From contig DASQFI010000059.1 of NCBI GenBank assembly GCA_035633215.1, positions 124,001-188,000 of the forward strand: DNA of 64,000 nucleotides, read 5' to 3'. Below the pieces are notes generated by a model, which worked only from the letters and a program-made list of their open reading frames with translations, was not told where the DNA came from and did not search any database. The stretch is from DASQFI01 sp035633215. Its GTDB lineage: Bacteria > Acidobacteriota > Vicinamibacteria > Vicinamibacterales > SCN-69-37. The stretch's first letter is position 1; each line of letters starts with the position of its first letter. A program made the position numbers and the translations under genes. Positions 16,780-23,911 of the stretch are shown one piece after another.

Positions 16780-19218
16780 GTGGACCGCCTGATCCGCGAC
16801 TTCCGGTACGGAGTCCGCTCATTCGCCCGATCGCCGGGGTTGACCGCTGTTCTGCTGATTACGCTCGCCGTCGGGACCGGCGCCAACGCGACCGTGTTCA
16901 GTTTCGTTGACGCCCTGCTCTTCCGTCCGGCGGACGGAGTCGCCAATCCGTCCCGGCTGGTCGAGGTTTTCACGAGCGATTACAGCAGCACGCCGTACGG
17001 CGAGTCGTCTTATCCGGATTACCTCTCGATGCGGTCGGTCCTGACGTCGTTCGAGTGGCTGGCCGCCGTGCAGAACGACGACATCATCGCGATCAAAATC
17101 GGCGATGAGGCTGAACGCGCGCGGGTGAGTCGGGTCTCGGGTGATTTTTTCGCTGCGGTTGGCGTCCAGTCCACCATCGGCCGGCTCCTCGGCCCGAACG
17201 ATCTGGTGGCCGGCGCGCCGCGCTCCGCCGTCATCGGCCACGAGCTGTGGCAACGCGGCTTTGGATCCGATGAGCGGATTCTCGGCACGCAGGTCACGGT
17301 CAACGGCGAGCAATACGGGGTCGTGGGCGTGGCGGCACCGCGATTCACGGGCCTCGATCTCGGACGCCCGCTGGATGTCTGGATCCCGCTCGATCCGCCG
17401 CCGGATACTCCCGAGGAACGCGACAAGCGGGGCTTCAAGGTCATCGGCCGGCTGAAGAACGGCGCCACCCTCGACGGCGCGCAGGCCGAGCTTACGGTGC
17501 TTGCCGCGAAACTCGCCGAGATGTACCCCGACTCGAACCTGGGCACCCAGCAGAAGCCGAATGCACCGCGGCCGATGACCGCGGTTCGACACGCGCGGCT
17601 CGATCCGATGACGCGGCGGGAGATTGGCCTCGTGAGCGGGATCATGCTGGCCGCGACGGCGCTCGTCCTGGTCATCGCCTGCGCGAACGTGGCCAGTCTG
17701 CTGCTCTCGCGCGCGACGACCCGAAGCGGTGAGATGGCGGTGCGGCTGGCGCTTGGCGCCAATCGCGGCCACCTGGTCCGGCAGCTGCTCACCGAGAGCC
17801 TGATCCTCGCGGCAGGCGGCGGGGCGCTGGGGGTGCTGTTTTCGTTGTGGACTGTCGGCGCGCTCCCGTCGTTTTTCCCTCCGGAGATCGCCCGCATGCT
17901 TGACGCGCGGGTCGATGCGCGGGTCTTCCTCTTCACCTTCGCGATGGCCTTTGGGAGCGGCCTGGTGTTCGGTCTCGTACCGGCGCTCCAGACCAAGCGG
18001 CCAAATGTGATCGCCGGATTACGCGGCGATTCCGGCGGTGGTCAGGGATCACGCGCCGGCGCGCGCCTCCGAAACTCCATGGTCGTCGCGCAGGTGGCGT
18101 TGTCGTGTGTCCTGGTCGTTTCGTCCACCCTCCTCGTCCGCAGTCTGGCAAACGCCTTGCGCGCGGACCTCGGGTACTCCGCGCGAAACGTCGCCATCGC
18201 CTACATCGATATTCCGCCGGGCGATCTCGACGAGGCTGGTGGTCAGCAGTATTTCCAGCAGCTCGTCACCGAGGTGCGACGGCTGCCCGGTGTCGAAGCG
18301 GCCGGACTGGTCAGCGCGCTGCCGCTTGCACCCGGCGGCCGGCGCGGGTTCCAGTTCGACGGCTATCAGCCCCAGCCCACGGAGGGCATGGAGATCAACA
18401 TCAACGTCGTGGGCGAGACATATTTCGGGGCGATGCGCGTGCCGCTGCTGGCGGGACGGCCGTTCGATGCGCGCGACACCGTCACCAGCAAGCGCGTCAT
18501 CGTCGTGAATGACGTTCTGGCTGCCCGGTACTTCGGAAGTTCCGCCGTGGGACGGCAGGCCCGCAGCTCGAACGGCGATGATCTCGAGATCGTCGGCGTG
18601 GTCCGCACGGGACGCTACCGCAGTCTCCAGGATGATCCGCTGCCAATCGTGTATTACCCGCTCTCACAGTTCTATCGCTCCCGAATGGTGCTCGTCGCCC
18701 GGACAGCCGACGATCCCGGGGGCCATGTCGAGACGATCGCGAAGACGATGCGCGGCGTGCGGACGAACGTGCCCATTGACCGGGCGATGACGCTCGATGC
18801 CTACATGGGCGAGGCGCTGGCGGCGGAACGGCTGGCAACGGCGCTCGTGAGCACGTGCAGCGCGATGGCGCTCGTGCTCGCGCTGGTTGGCGTCTACGGC
18901 GTCATGGCGTATGCCGTCGTGCGGCGGTCGCGCGAGATCGGCGTGCGGCTGGCGCTCGGCGCGCGGCCGCGGCAGATCATCAGGCTGGTCTTTTCCGAGG
19001 GTCTCCGGCTGACGGCGACCGGCGTCGCGATCGGGCTCACCATCGGCGCCGCGCTGCCGAGCGTGTTGTCCGTGTTCCTGTTCGACGTCGGCGTTGCTGA
19101 CATCCTCTCGCTGGTCGCCGCGCCCGCGGCGCTCGCGCTCGTCGCGGCGATCGCGGCCGTGGCGCCGGTCCGCCGCGCGCTCGGCGTCAATCCGATGATC
19201 GTGCTGCGCCAGCAGTAA
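16780..19218 (+). CDS. ADOP-type FtsX/MacB ABC permease
   Basis: 812 aa starting at GTG 16780, which gives the conserved N-terminus IRDFRYGVRSFARSPG. A TM segment (LAVGTGANATVFSF) precedes the first periplasmic core. The FtsX bundle at about 285-410 has CANVASLLLSRA. A second core and a C-terminal bundle with GVRLALGARP follow. The end NPMIVLRQQ lacks the usual Arg-rich DPA/V motif and is more diverged than the two neighbours. Only 34% or so of residues would be expected to match them by eye, so it is not a recent duplicate. No ATPase gene is adjacent. Confidence 0.88.
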   Translation: MDRLIRDFRYGVRSFARSPGLTAVLLITLAVGTGANATVFSFVDALLFRPADGVANPSRLVEVFTSDYSSTPYGESSYPDYLSMRSVLTSFEWLAAVQNDDIIAIKIGDEAERARVSRVSGDFFAAVGVQSTIGRLLGPNDLVAGAPRSAVIGHELWQRGFGSDERILGTQVTVNGEQYGVVGVAAPRFTGLDLGRPLDVWIPLDPPPDTPEERDKRGFKVIGRLKNGATLDGAQAELTVLAAKLAEMYPDSNLGTQQKPNAPRPMTAVRHARLDPMTRREIGLVSGIMLAATALVLVIACANVASLLLSRATTRSGEMAVRLALGANRGHLVRQLLTESLILAAGGGALGVLFSLWTVGALPSFFPPEIARMLDARVDARVFLFTFAMAFGSGLVFGLVPALQTKRPNVIAGLRGDSGGGQGSRAGARLRNSMVVAQVALSCVLVVSSTLLVRSLANALRADLGYSARNVAIAYIDIPPGDLDEAGGQQYFQQLVTEVRRLPGVEAAGLVSALPLAPGGRRGFQFDGYQPQPTEGMEININVVGETYFGAMRVPLLAGRPFDARDTVTSKRVIVVNDVLAARYFGSSAVGRQARSSNGDDLEIVGVVRTGRYRSLQDDPLPIVYYPLSQFYRSRMVLVARTADDPGGHVETIAKTMRGVRTNVPIDRAMTLDAYMGEALAAERLATALVSTCSAMALVLALVGVYGVMAYAVVRRSREIGVRLALGARPRQIIRLVFSEGLRLTATGVAIGLTIGAALPSVLSVFLFDVGVADILSLVAAPAALALVAAIAAVAPVRRALGVNPMIVLRQQ

Positions 19219-19261
19219 AAAACACCGACCCTGCGCCAACTGAAAAGACGATGGCGCACCG

Positions 19262-19306
19262 GTCGGTACGACGGGTACGACAGGTCCCTGGAACCTGACG
19301 CTTGTC
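19262..19306 (+). repeat. Dispersed GTCGGTACGACGGGTACG repeat, copy facing right
   Basis: A 45-bp unit ending CCTGACGCTTGTC. Its inverted partner at 21349-21393 differs at only about two positions, so the pair brackets the 2-kb region of decayed mobile DNA. Confidence 0.75.
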
Positions 19307-19332
19307 AGCTTCCGGTGGTGGGCTACTTTGAC

Positions 19333-19723
19333 TCAGACCCTCTCCAAACGATTGGAGTTGGCTTTCTGCAAGCGTTCACGTTCGCGTTGCCGAAGCCTCT
19401 CTTCTACTGACAGCCCGACCACGAAAAGCACCATGACGTGAGTCATCGCAAGGCCGCCGTAGATCATGTACCGGGTAAAGAGCTTGGGATAGAATCGGCA
19501 ACCCGATCTCTCTCTCGATGCATGCTGTCTCTATCTTTTTGATCTCAACGTACTCACGCCCAACGAACAAGATGACGCACGTAAACACGACGAACGCGCC
19601 CACGACGGTGCCCATCTCATCGCCTACGTGTTTGCGCCAGAACGGCCAGGCAACGAGCAACGCCACGAGCAGCGGCAGAACCGCTGCTGCTGCCACCCAC
19701 CAAAGGTTCATCGTGACCAACAC
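19333..19723 (-). pseudogene. Small membrane protein gene broken by a frameshift
   Basis: The frame starts at 19723 (MLVTMNLWWVAAAAVLPLL) and encodes two TM segments (about residues 4-25 and 36-54). Near 19490 sensible coding moves to another frame, which reads FYPKLFTRYMIYGGLAMTHV, a third TM segment, then a charged tail VEERLRQRERERLQKAN and TGA at 19333-19335. One base appears to have been gained or lost around 19492-19500. Joined, the product would be about 129 aa with three TM helices and no recognised family. It lies inside the interval bracketed by the dispersed repeats, beside the IS1 remnant. A sequencing error is possible. Confidence 0.55.
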
Positions 19724-19853
19724 TGCTTGGAGAGTCTAACGCTTCTGGCTATGCAGCTTTTTTGGACTCCGATTCGATCAGGAGATCCACGAGATCAGCC
19801 ACGTCCCACAGCCGCGCAGTGACGCCAGCAGCCATCGCCGGGGTAGTGGGCTA

Positions 19854-20030
19854 ATGGCGTGTTGCCAGCATGCGTTCTCGAAAAAGCTCGTCAACTTGCA
19901 GGCGGCTGTCGCCATCTTCATGGCGTTCTACAACTTCTGCCGAGTGCATCAGACCTTGCGCGTCACGCCGGCAATGGAAGCCAAGCTCACCGATCACGTC
20001 CGGACGATTCGTGAGCTGCTGGCTGCATGA
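19854..20030 (+). pseudogene. C-terminal fragment of an IS1-family transposase inside the cassette
   Basis: From ATG 19854 the frame reads MACCQHAFSKKLVNLQAAVA, then FYNFCRVHQTLRVTPAMEAK and ends LLAA with TGA. FSKKL...FYNFCR.H.TLRVTPAM is the signature C-terminus of IS1-family transposases. It differs from the host copy (FSRKVENHMAAVALN), so it derives from another subfamily. It starts 12 bp inside the left terminal repeat, so the remaining transposase was lost by internal deletion. Confidence 0.8.
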
Positions 20031-20102
20031 ACCTGGTCTACTACGCGATATCCGCCCTGCGGTTGCCTTTCGTCTTCCCTGCCGGTGACCCTGTCTTCAG
20101 TG

Positions 20103-20130
20103 TTGCGGCTGAGTCTGTCTCTGGTATAAG
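20103..20130 (+). promoter_or_regulatory. Sigma-70-like promoter of the cassette lipoprotein
   Basis: TTGCGG (20103-20108), 16-bp spacer, TATAAG (20125-20130), about 65 bp upstream of the ATG at 20196. The -10 is preceded by TGG. The cassette therefore seems to carry its own promoter. Confidence 0.45.
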
Positions 20131-20195
20131 TGTCGCTCTGCCGAGTGTTTGACGCGCTCGGCGCTGCGTTCACGTCTACCGAAAAGGAGCCACCA

Positions 20196-20768
20196 ATGCG
20201 TGCCTCGCTCAGCGCTGTTGCCGTCGTCTTCGTCGCGCTGATCGTCGGCTGTGGTCAACCCATCTCGCCAACCAGTCCGACGTCTCTCTCGTCCGCCAGT
20301 CCATCCATCGCGTCGTCGGACGCGGACGCAACCGGCGCGGGTCTTCTCTCCAAGGACCAGGAAGTGCCGTTCAAGGGGAGGTTGGAAGGAGCCGCGACCA
20401 TTACACCGCTTACGCCCCCGTTTTTGTCTGTCTCAATCGAAGGCACGGGCAACGCTACGCACCTGGGTCGCTTCACCGTAGAAATCCCGCACGTCGTGAA
20501 CCCCACGAACAGGACCTCGACCGGGACCTACGAGTTCACTGCGGCCAATGGCGACACGCTCACCGCTGGCTTTACCGGACAGGCCAGCCTAACGGCCACC
20601 CCCGGCGTTCTCTCCATTGTAGAAACCGCGACCATCACGGGGGGTACAGGTCGGTTCGCCGGCGCCACTGGGAGCTTCACCGTCGAGCGCTTGTTCAACC
20701 AGGTCACCCGCTTGACCACCGGTTCCTTCGAGGGGACGATCTCCTCGCCCGGTGCCGGCAAGCCCTGA
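20196..20768 (+). CDS. Small secreted lipoprotein, passenger of the IS1-type cassette
   Basis: 190 aa from ATG 20196, preceded by AAAAGGAG at good spacing; an upstream in-frame start is less likely. The signal peptide ends in the lipobox IVGC. A Ser/Thr/Pro linker (about 25-45) precedes a beta-rich domain rich in Gly and Thr with TGTYEFTAANGD, VETATITGGTGRFAGATGSF and SFEGTISSPG. I recall this TGGTGRFAGATG signature from uncharacterised small secreted proteins. A dirigent/allene-oxide-cyclase-like barrel is a guess only. The reading frame is intact although the surrounding transposase genes are decayed, suggesting recent arrival or selection. The stop lies 45 bp from the right terminal repeat. 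Confidence 0.8.
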   Translation: MRASLSAVAVVFVALIVGCGQPISPTSPTSLSSASPSIASSDADATGAGLLSKDQEVPFKGRLEGAATITPLTPPFLSVSIEGTGNATHLGRFTVEIPHVVNPTNRTSTGTYEFTAANGDTLTAGFTGQASLTATPGVLSIVETATITGGTGRFAGATGSFTVERLFNQVTRLTTGSFEGTISSPGAGKP

Positions 20769-21348
20769 AACTTGATCAACTTACCGGCAGCAACACGGCG
20801 TTAGCCCACTACCATCGCCGGAGTCATGCGCAACGTCGAATGGATCTTGATCAAGTTGTACGCGAAGTAATTCAGCGCCACGGCGGCCATGTGGTTCTCC
20901 ACCTTGCGGCTGAAGCCATTCGACAACCGCGTGTAACGGCGCATACTCGTGCGCGTCGTCCAGTTCAGGCGTTCCACGAAACTCGTGCTGATGTGTTCCG
21001 GATCGGGACGGCCGCTGATGACGGTCCGAATCGTGCCGATGCACTTCGCAGGAGAGTACCGGCGTTCTGGTGATGTGGGGTCGTCAGTGTTCCCGTAGAG
21101 TTTAACCAACATTGCGTAGTCGATGTCCGCACCAAAGGCGGCTTCGACCGCTTCCAGATACGGGCGGTGTCCGTCGCTCGTCAGTTGCACGCGATGACGT
21201 AGGCGCGACGCGAGATCAGAGATGAAACCGTAGGCATCAGACGCGTTACGCGAACCCAGCGCCACCCACGGCACGACCTTATCGGCGCACATGCTGACCC
21301 ACAGCCCAGCTTCCTCTGTTTAAAAACGGCAGCCGATCCCAGGATAAT

Positions 21349-21393
21349 GACAAGAATCAGGTTCCAGGGACCTGTCGTACCCGTCGTACCGAC
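21349..21393 (-). repeat. Dispersed GTCGGTACGACGGGTACG repeat, inverted partner
   Basis: Minus-oriented copy, nearly identical to 19262-19306, ending CCTGATTCTTGTC on its own strand. The nearly 100 bp between it and ilvE hold no gene and presumably contain the ilvE promoter. Confidence 0.75.
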
Positions 21394-21492
21394 GCCGGTG
21401 ACGTCGCTGATTCTCTCGACGTCGCCGCTTGCTGTCTTATCCCGAAAATTGAAATCCGACGTCCGTCGCGCCGATTCGGTATCATCTCCGCC

Positions 21493-22434
21493 ATGGACTG
21501 CAAATTCATCTGGATGAACGGCACGCTCGTGGACGCCCGGCAGGCCACCGTGCCGTTTCTCACGTCCGGTTTTCATTACGGCATCGGCGTCTTCGAGGGC
21601 ATTCGCGCGTATGCGACCTCGCGCGGCCCCGCGGTGTTTCGCCTGCGGGACCACCTGAAGCGAATGGAAGTGTCGTGCAAGATTCTGGGCTTTCGCGACC
21701 TGCCGTACTCAATTGACGAGCTCGCGGAGGCGACGCGGCAGACGATTCGCGCGAACGGGTTCGACGAGTGTTACATCCGCCCGCTCGTGTGGCTGGCCGA
21801 CGGCGGCTGGAATCTGACGCTCGACACCGGCTCTGCCCACGTCGGTATCGCCGTTTGGCGCGAGAGCGTCTACCTCGGTCACGATGCCCGCGGAGATGGT
21901 CTGCGCGCCAACGTGTCGAGCTTCACCCGGCACCATCCGGCCGCGGTCATGACCAAGGCCAAGATCTGCGGGAACTATGTGAACTCGGTGCTCGCCAAGA
22001 CCGATTCGCATCGCCAGGGGTTCCACGAAGCCATCCTGCTCGATCCAGAGGGGTATGTCGCGGAATGTACGGGCGCGAACCTCTTCCTGGTGCGCGGCGA
22101 GACGATCGTGACGCCGACCACCGAATCCATTCTCGAAGGGGTCACGCGAGCCACGCTGATCACCATCGCGGGCGACCTCGGTCTCGACGCGCGCGAGGCG
22201 CGCATCAGCCGCGATCATCTCTATGGCGCCGACGAGGTTTTTGTCTGCGGCACGGCCGCGGAGGTGCTCGGCGTGGTCGAGATCGACGGCCGCCGCGTCG
22301 GCACCGGCCGCCCGGGCCCGATCACGACGCGCCTGCAGCAGGCGTACGCGGATGCCGTGCACGGGCGCCATCCACGGTCCGACGAGTGGCTGGATTATGT
22401 GATGGTCGAGAAGGGCACAGTCGCGGGAATGTAG
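21493..22434 (+). CDS. ilvE: Branched-chain amino acid aminotransferase
   Basis: 313 aa, the usual length for class-IV IlvE. It catalyses the last transamination of Val, Leu and Ile synthesis with 2-oxoglutarate/glutamate in the cytosol. The N-terminus has MNGTLVDARQATVPF and HYGIGVFEGIRAY. The PLP lysine is K157 in AKICGNY, matching the E. coli AKAGGNY lysine. GYVAECTGANLFLV and TPTTESILEGVTR form the cofactor phosphate site. The C-terminal VFVCGTAAEVLGV is typical. D-amino-acid transaminase is less likely given FEGIRAY. It stands alone, with no other ilv or leu genes nearby. Its TAG stop touches a hairpin repeat. Confidence 0.92.
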   Translation: MDCKFIWMNGTLVDARQATVPFLTSGFHYGIGVFEGIRAYATSRGPAVFRLRDHLKRMEVSCKILGFRDLPYSIDELAEATRQTIRANGFDECYIRPLVWLADGGWNLTLDTGSAHVGIAVWRESVYLGHDARGDGLRANVSSFTRHHPAAVMTKAKICGNYVNSVLAKTDSHRQGFHEAILLDPEGYVAECTGANLFLVRGETIVTPTTESILEGVTRATLITIAGDLGLDAREARISRDHLYGADEVFVCGTAAEVLGVVEIDGRRVGTGRPGPITTRLQQAYADAVHGRHPRSDEWLDYVMVEKGTVAGM

Positions 22435-22566
22435 GGCACTATCGCTGCCATTTATGGCACTGTCGCTGCGATCGATCTATCGATCTATTGAAGAGCTTGC
22501 GTGACACCATCGATACGTCTTCCATTAGATCGATAGATCGATAGATCGATGGAAGCGATAGTGCCC
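22434..22566. repeat. GATCGATAGATCGAT simple-repeat hairpin downstream of ilvE
   Basis: The ends GGGCACTATCGCT and AGCGATAGTGCCC are perfect complements. Inside are tandem ATCGATCT units on the left and AGATCGAT units on the right, so the whole 133 bp can fold back. It fills the gap between two convergent genes and may serve as a bidirectional terminator. Confidence 0.8.
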
Positions 22567-22587
22567 TAAATTCCCGCGATAGTTCCT

Positions 22588-23100
22588 TCAATTCCCTCTT
22601 GCCGTCCCACGCAGCAGGGTCATCGGCCCGAAGACCGGCGTGCCGAATCGGCCCGCTTCCACCGCGATGGTGCCGTCGAGCCGGTAGCGAATTGGACGCC
22701 GGTTGATCGCGCGCTCCAGTACGCCGCCCAGCCGCGGCAGCTCTGAAAACCCGATCGAAATATCGATCGGGACGATCTCGCTCCGGCCCGCGGCGAGCGG
22801 CAAGCCCAGCGGAAACTCCGCGGTCGCCGCGCGGGCATCTTCGAGGAACAGCGTTCCAGCGAGCGTGGAGAGGGTGAAGCCAAACGGATTCGGGTTCGTG
22901 ACCCTGGTCCAGAGGCGCACAGCAATGCCGCCAACCCCGCGTCCGCCGGTGGCTGGCAGAATTCGAATCTCCGCCGGGCGGTCGAGCGCCTCCTCGAATC
23001 GCGGCGGCTGCACGATCGCACCCAGCGCACCCAGCGCACCCAGCGTCGCGCACGCACTCGTGAGACTCGCCAGTGCGAGCAATCCGATCGCTTTTCGCAT
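22588..23100 (-). CDS. LEA14-like (WHy domain) lipoprotein
   Basis: 170 aa. Signal peptide with lipobox LTSAC at about residues 13-17, so it is probably anchored to a membrane by its lipidated Cys. The mature part has VRLWTRVTNPNPFGFTLSTL, the NPNPF motif of LEA14/desiccation-related WHy domains, followed by alternating strands. Members may protect against water stress; function in bacteria is unproven. Just after the lipobox ALGALGAI is encoded by GCACCCAGC-type tandem repeats, a likely spot for length variation. AGGCCGGA precedes the ATG. Confidence 0.8.
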   Translation of the reverse strand: MRKAIGLLALASLTSACATLGALGALGAIVQPPRFEEALDRPAEIRILPATGGRGVGGIAVRLWTRVTNPNPFGFTLSTLAGTLFLEDARAATAEFPLGLPLAAGRSEIVPIDISIGFSELPRLGGVLERAINRRPIRYRLDGTIAVEAGRFGTPVFGPMTLLRGTARGN

Positions 23101-23126
23101 TCCGGCCTCGCTTCCTGCTCATGCAA

Positions 23127-23226
23127 GAGCCGTTCTCACTTTCCTGTGGCAAACTGGCCGCTGGAATTGCGGCCGAATGTCCGGCGAAACTTGCCGGTTT
23201 TTTCTACGAGGAAGTGAGAACGGCTC
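23127..23226 (+). ncRNA. Structured intergenic element: long outer stem with two inner hairpins
   Basis: GAGCCGTTCTCACTTTCCT pairs with AGGAAGTGAGAACGGCTC (one bulge). Inside are GGCCGC-loop-GCGGCC and CCGGC-GAAACTT-GCCGG followed by TTTTTT. The T tract marks the plus strand as the transcribed sense, yet both neighbours are on the minus strand. It could be a plus-strand terminator, a small structured RNA or a palindromic mobile element. The outer 18-bp stem is unusual for a plain terminator. Confidence 0.5.
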
Positions 23227-23257
23227 AAGAAGAAGGCCGCGCATCGGGCGAGCGTCG

Positions 23258-23893
23258 TCAGTCCTTGCGGACCACCCAGGTCGTCATCGATCTCTGATCC
23301 TGGACAACTGTGGTCTTGATCGGATCCATCAGCTTGCCGCCGAGCGTGCGCGTGCGGTCCACGAGGTAGTTCTCGTCGATCAGATATCGAGTGGTGCCGT
23401 CGGGGAGCTGATACCGGCCGCGCCCGCTCCACCCCGCTCCGCCGCCAGCGCCGTCGACTCGTCGAACGCGTGTCTCGAACCCGATCGTGGACGCCAGCCG
23501 GCAGAAAAAGAGTCCGCCTGACGCCAGGACGCGCCACGTGCCCTCGAGCATCGCCTCGAACTCCGCGTCATCACGCGCGAAGTGCAGCACCGCGCTGCTG
23601 ACCACGACGGTGGCAAACCCATCGGGAAAACTTGTGCGCTGGATCGCCTCGACGCGAAAGTTCTCCGCGGGCAACGACGGGGCCAACTTCGCCGCAAGCG
23701 ATCGCACTTCGCGGATCGCCTCCGGATCGCCGTCCACACCGTAGACGACGGCCCCCTGCCTCACCAAATAGACAAGGTTCCTGCCCGAACCGCACCCGGC
23801 ATCGAGAATGCGATCGCGCGGTATGATGCGACCCCGCAGGATCTGATCAAAGAGATAGATGTCGATCTGCCCGAATTCGGCCTCGAGGGTCAT
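23258..23893 (-). CDS. SAM-dependent class I methyltransferase
   Basis: 211 aa. Motif I is ILDAGCGSGRNLVYL with an acidic loop at VVYGVDGDPEA, then ATVVVSSAVLHFARDD and an LASGGLFFCRLAS strand. This is the SAM-binding Rossmann fold of the tellurite-resistance/UbiE-like group. The C-terminal third (YQLPDGTTRYLIDENYLVD) probably covers the active site. The substrate is not evident, and no neighbour points to a pathway. It lies 18 bp before the downstream end of the ADOP gene on the same strand, with no clear ribosome site. Confidence 0.85.
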   Translation of the reverse strand: MTLEAEFGQIDIYLFDQILRGRIIPRDRILDAGCGSGRNLVYLVRQGAVVYGVDGDPEAIREVRSLAAKLAPSLPAENFRVEAIQRTSFPDGFATVVVSSAVLHFARDDAEFEAMLEGTWRVLASGGLFFCRLASTIGFETRVRRVDGAGGGAGWSGRGRYQLPDGTTRYLIDENYLVDRTRTLGGKLMDPIKTTVVQDQRSMTTWVVRKD

Positions 23894-23911
23894 GAACGGA
23901 TTTTAGAGGGC

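Larger units (their letters stand above)
19842..20813. mobile_element. IS1-derived transposase-less passenger cassette with terminal repeats and target duplication
   Basis: 972 bp. Left end GGTAGTGGGCTAATGGCG and right end (complement) GGTAGTGGGCTAACGCCG match at 22 of the first 24 positions. The flanks carry a perfect 8-bp direct repeat ATCGCCGG (19834-19841 and 20814-20821), the size expected for IS1-family insertion. Inside are a C-terminal scrap of an IS1-type transposase (19854-20030), a promoter and one intact lipoprotein gene. No transposase is present, so movement would need IS1 transposase in trans. It resembles mobile insertion cassettes. The host site is another IS1-family transposase gene. 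Confidence 0.88.
19749..21319 (-). pseudogene. IS1-family transposase, 5'-truncated and split by an inserted cassette
   Basis: Reading right to left, residues TEEAGLWVSMCADKVVPW continue through HRVQLTSDGHRPYLEAVEAA, YSPAKCIG, HISTSFVERLNW and KIHSTLRMTPAM at about 20817. This is the C-terminal DDE part of IS1-family transposases. The gene is then interrupted by 19842-20813. Removing that segment and one copy of ATCGCCGG restores the frame exactly: TPAM continues as AAGVTARLWDVADLVDLL and ends at TAG 19749-19751. The N-terminal half is missing upstream of about 21319, where a TAA enters and the dispersed repeat begins 30 bp later. The gene is certainly inactive. Confidence 0.85.

Noticed and set aside
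22434..22566. Possible CRISPR-like repeat array
   Set aside because: The GATCGATA units are short, contiguous and inverted about a centre, with no spacers and no cas genes.
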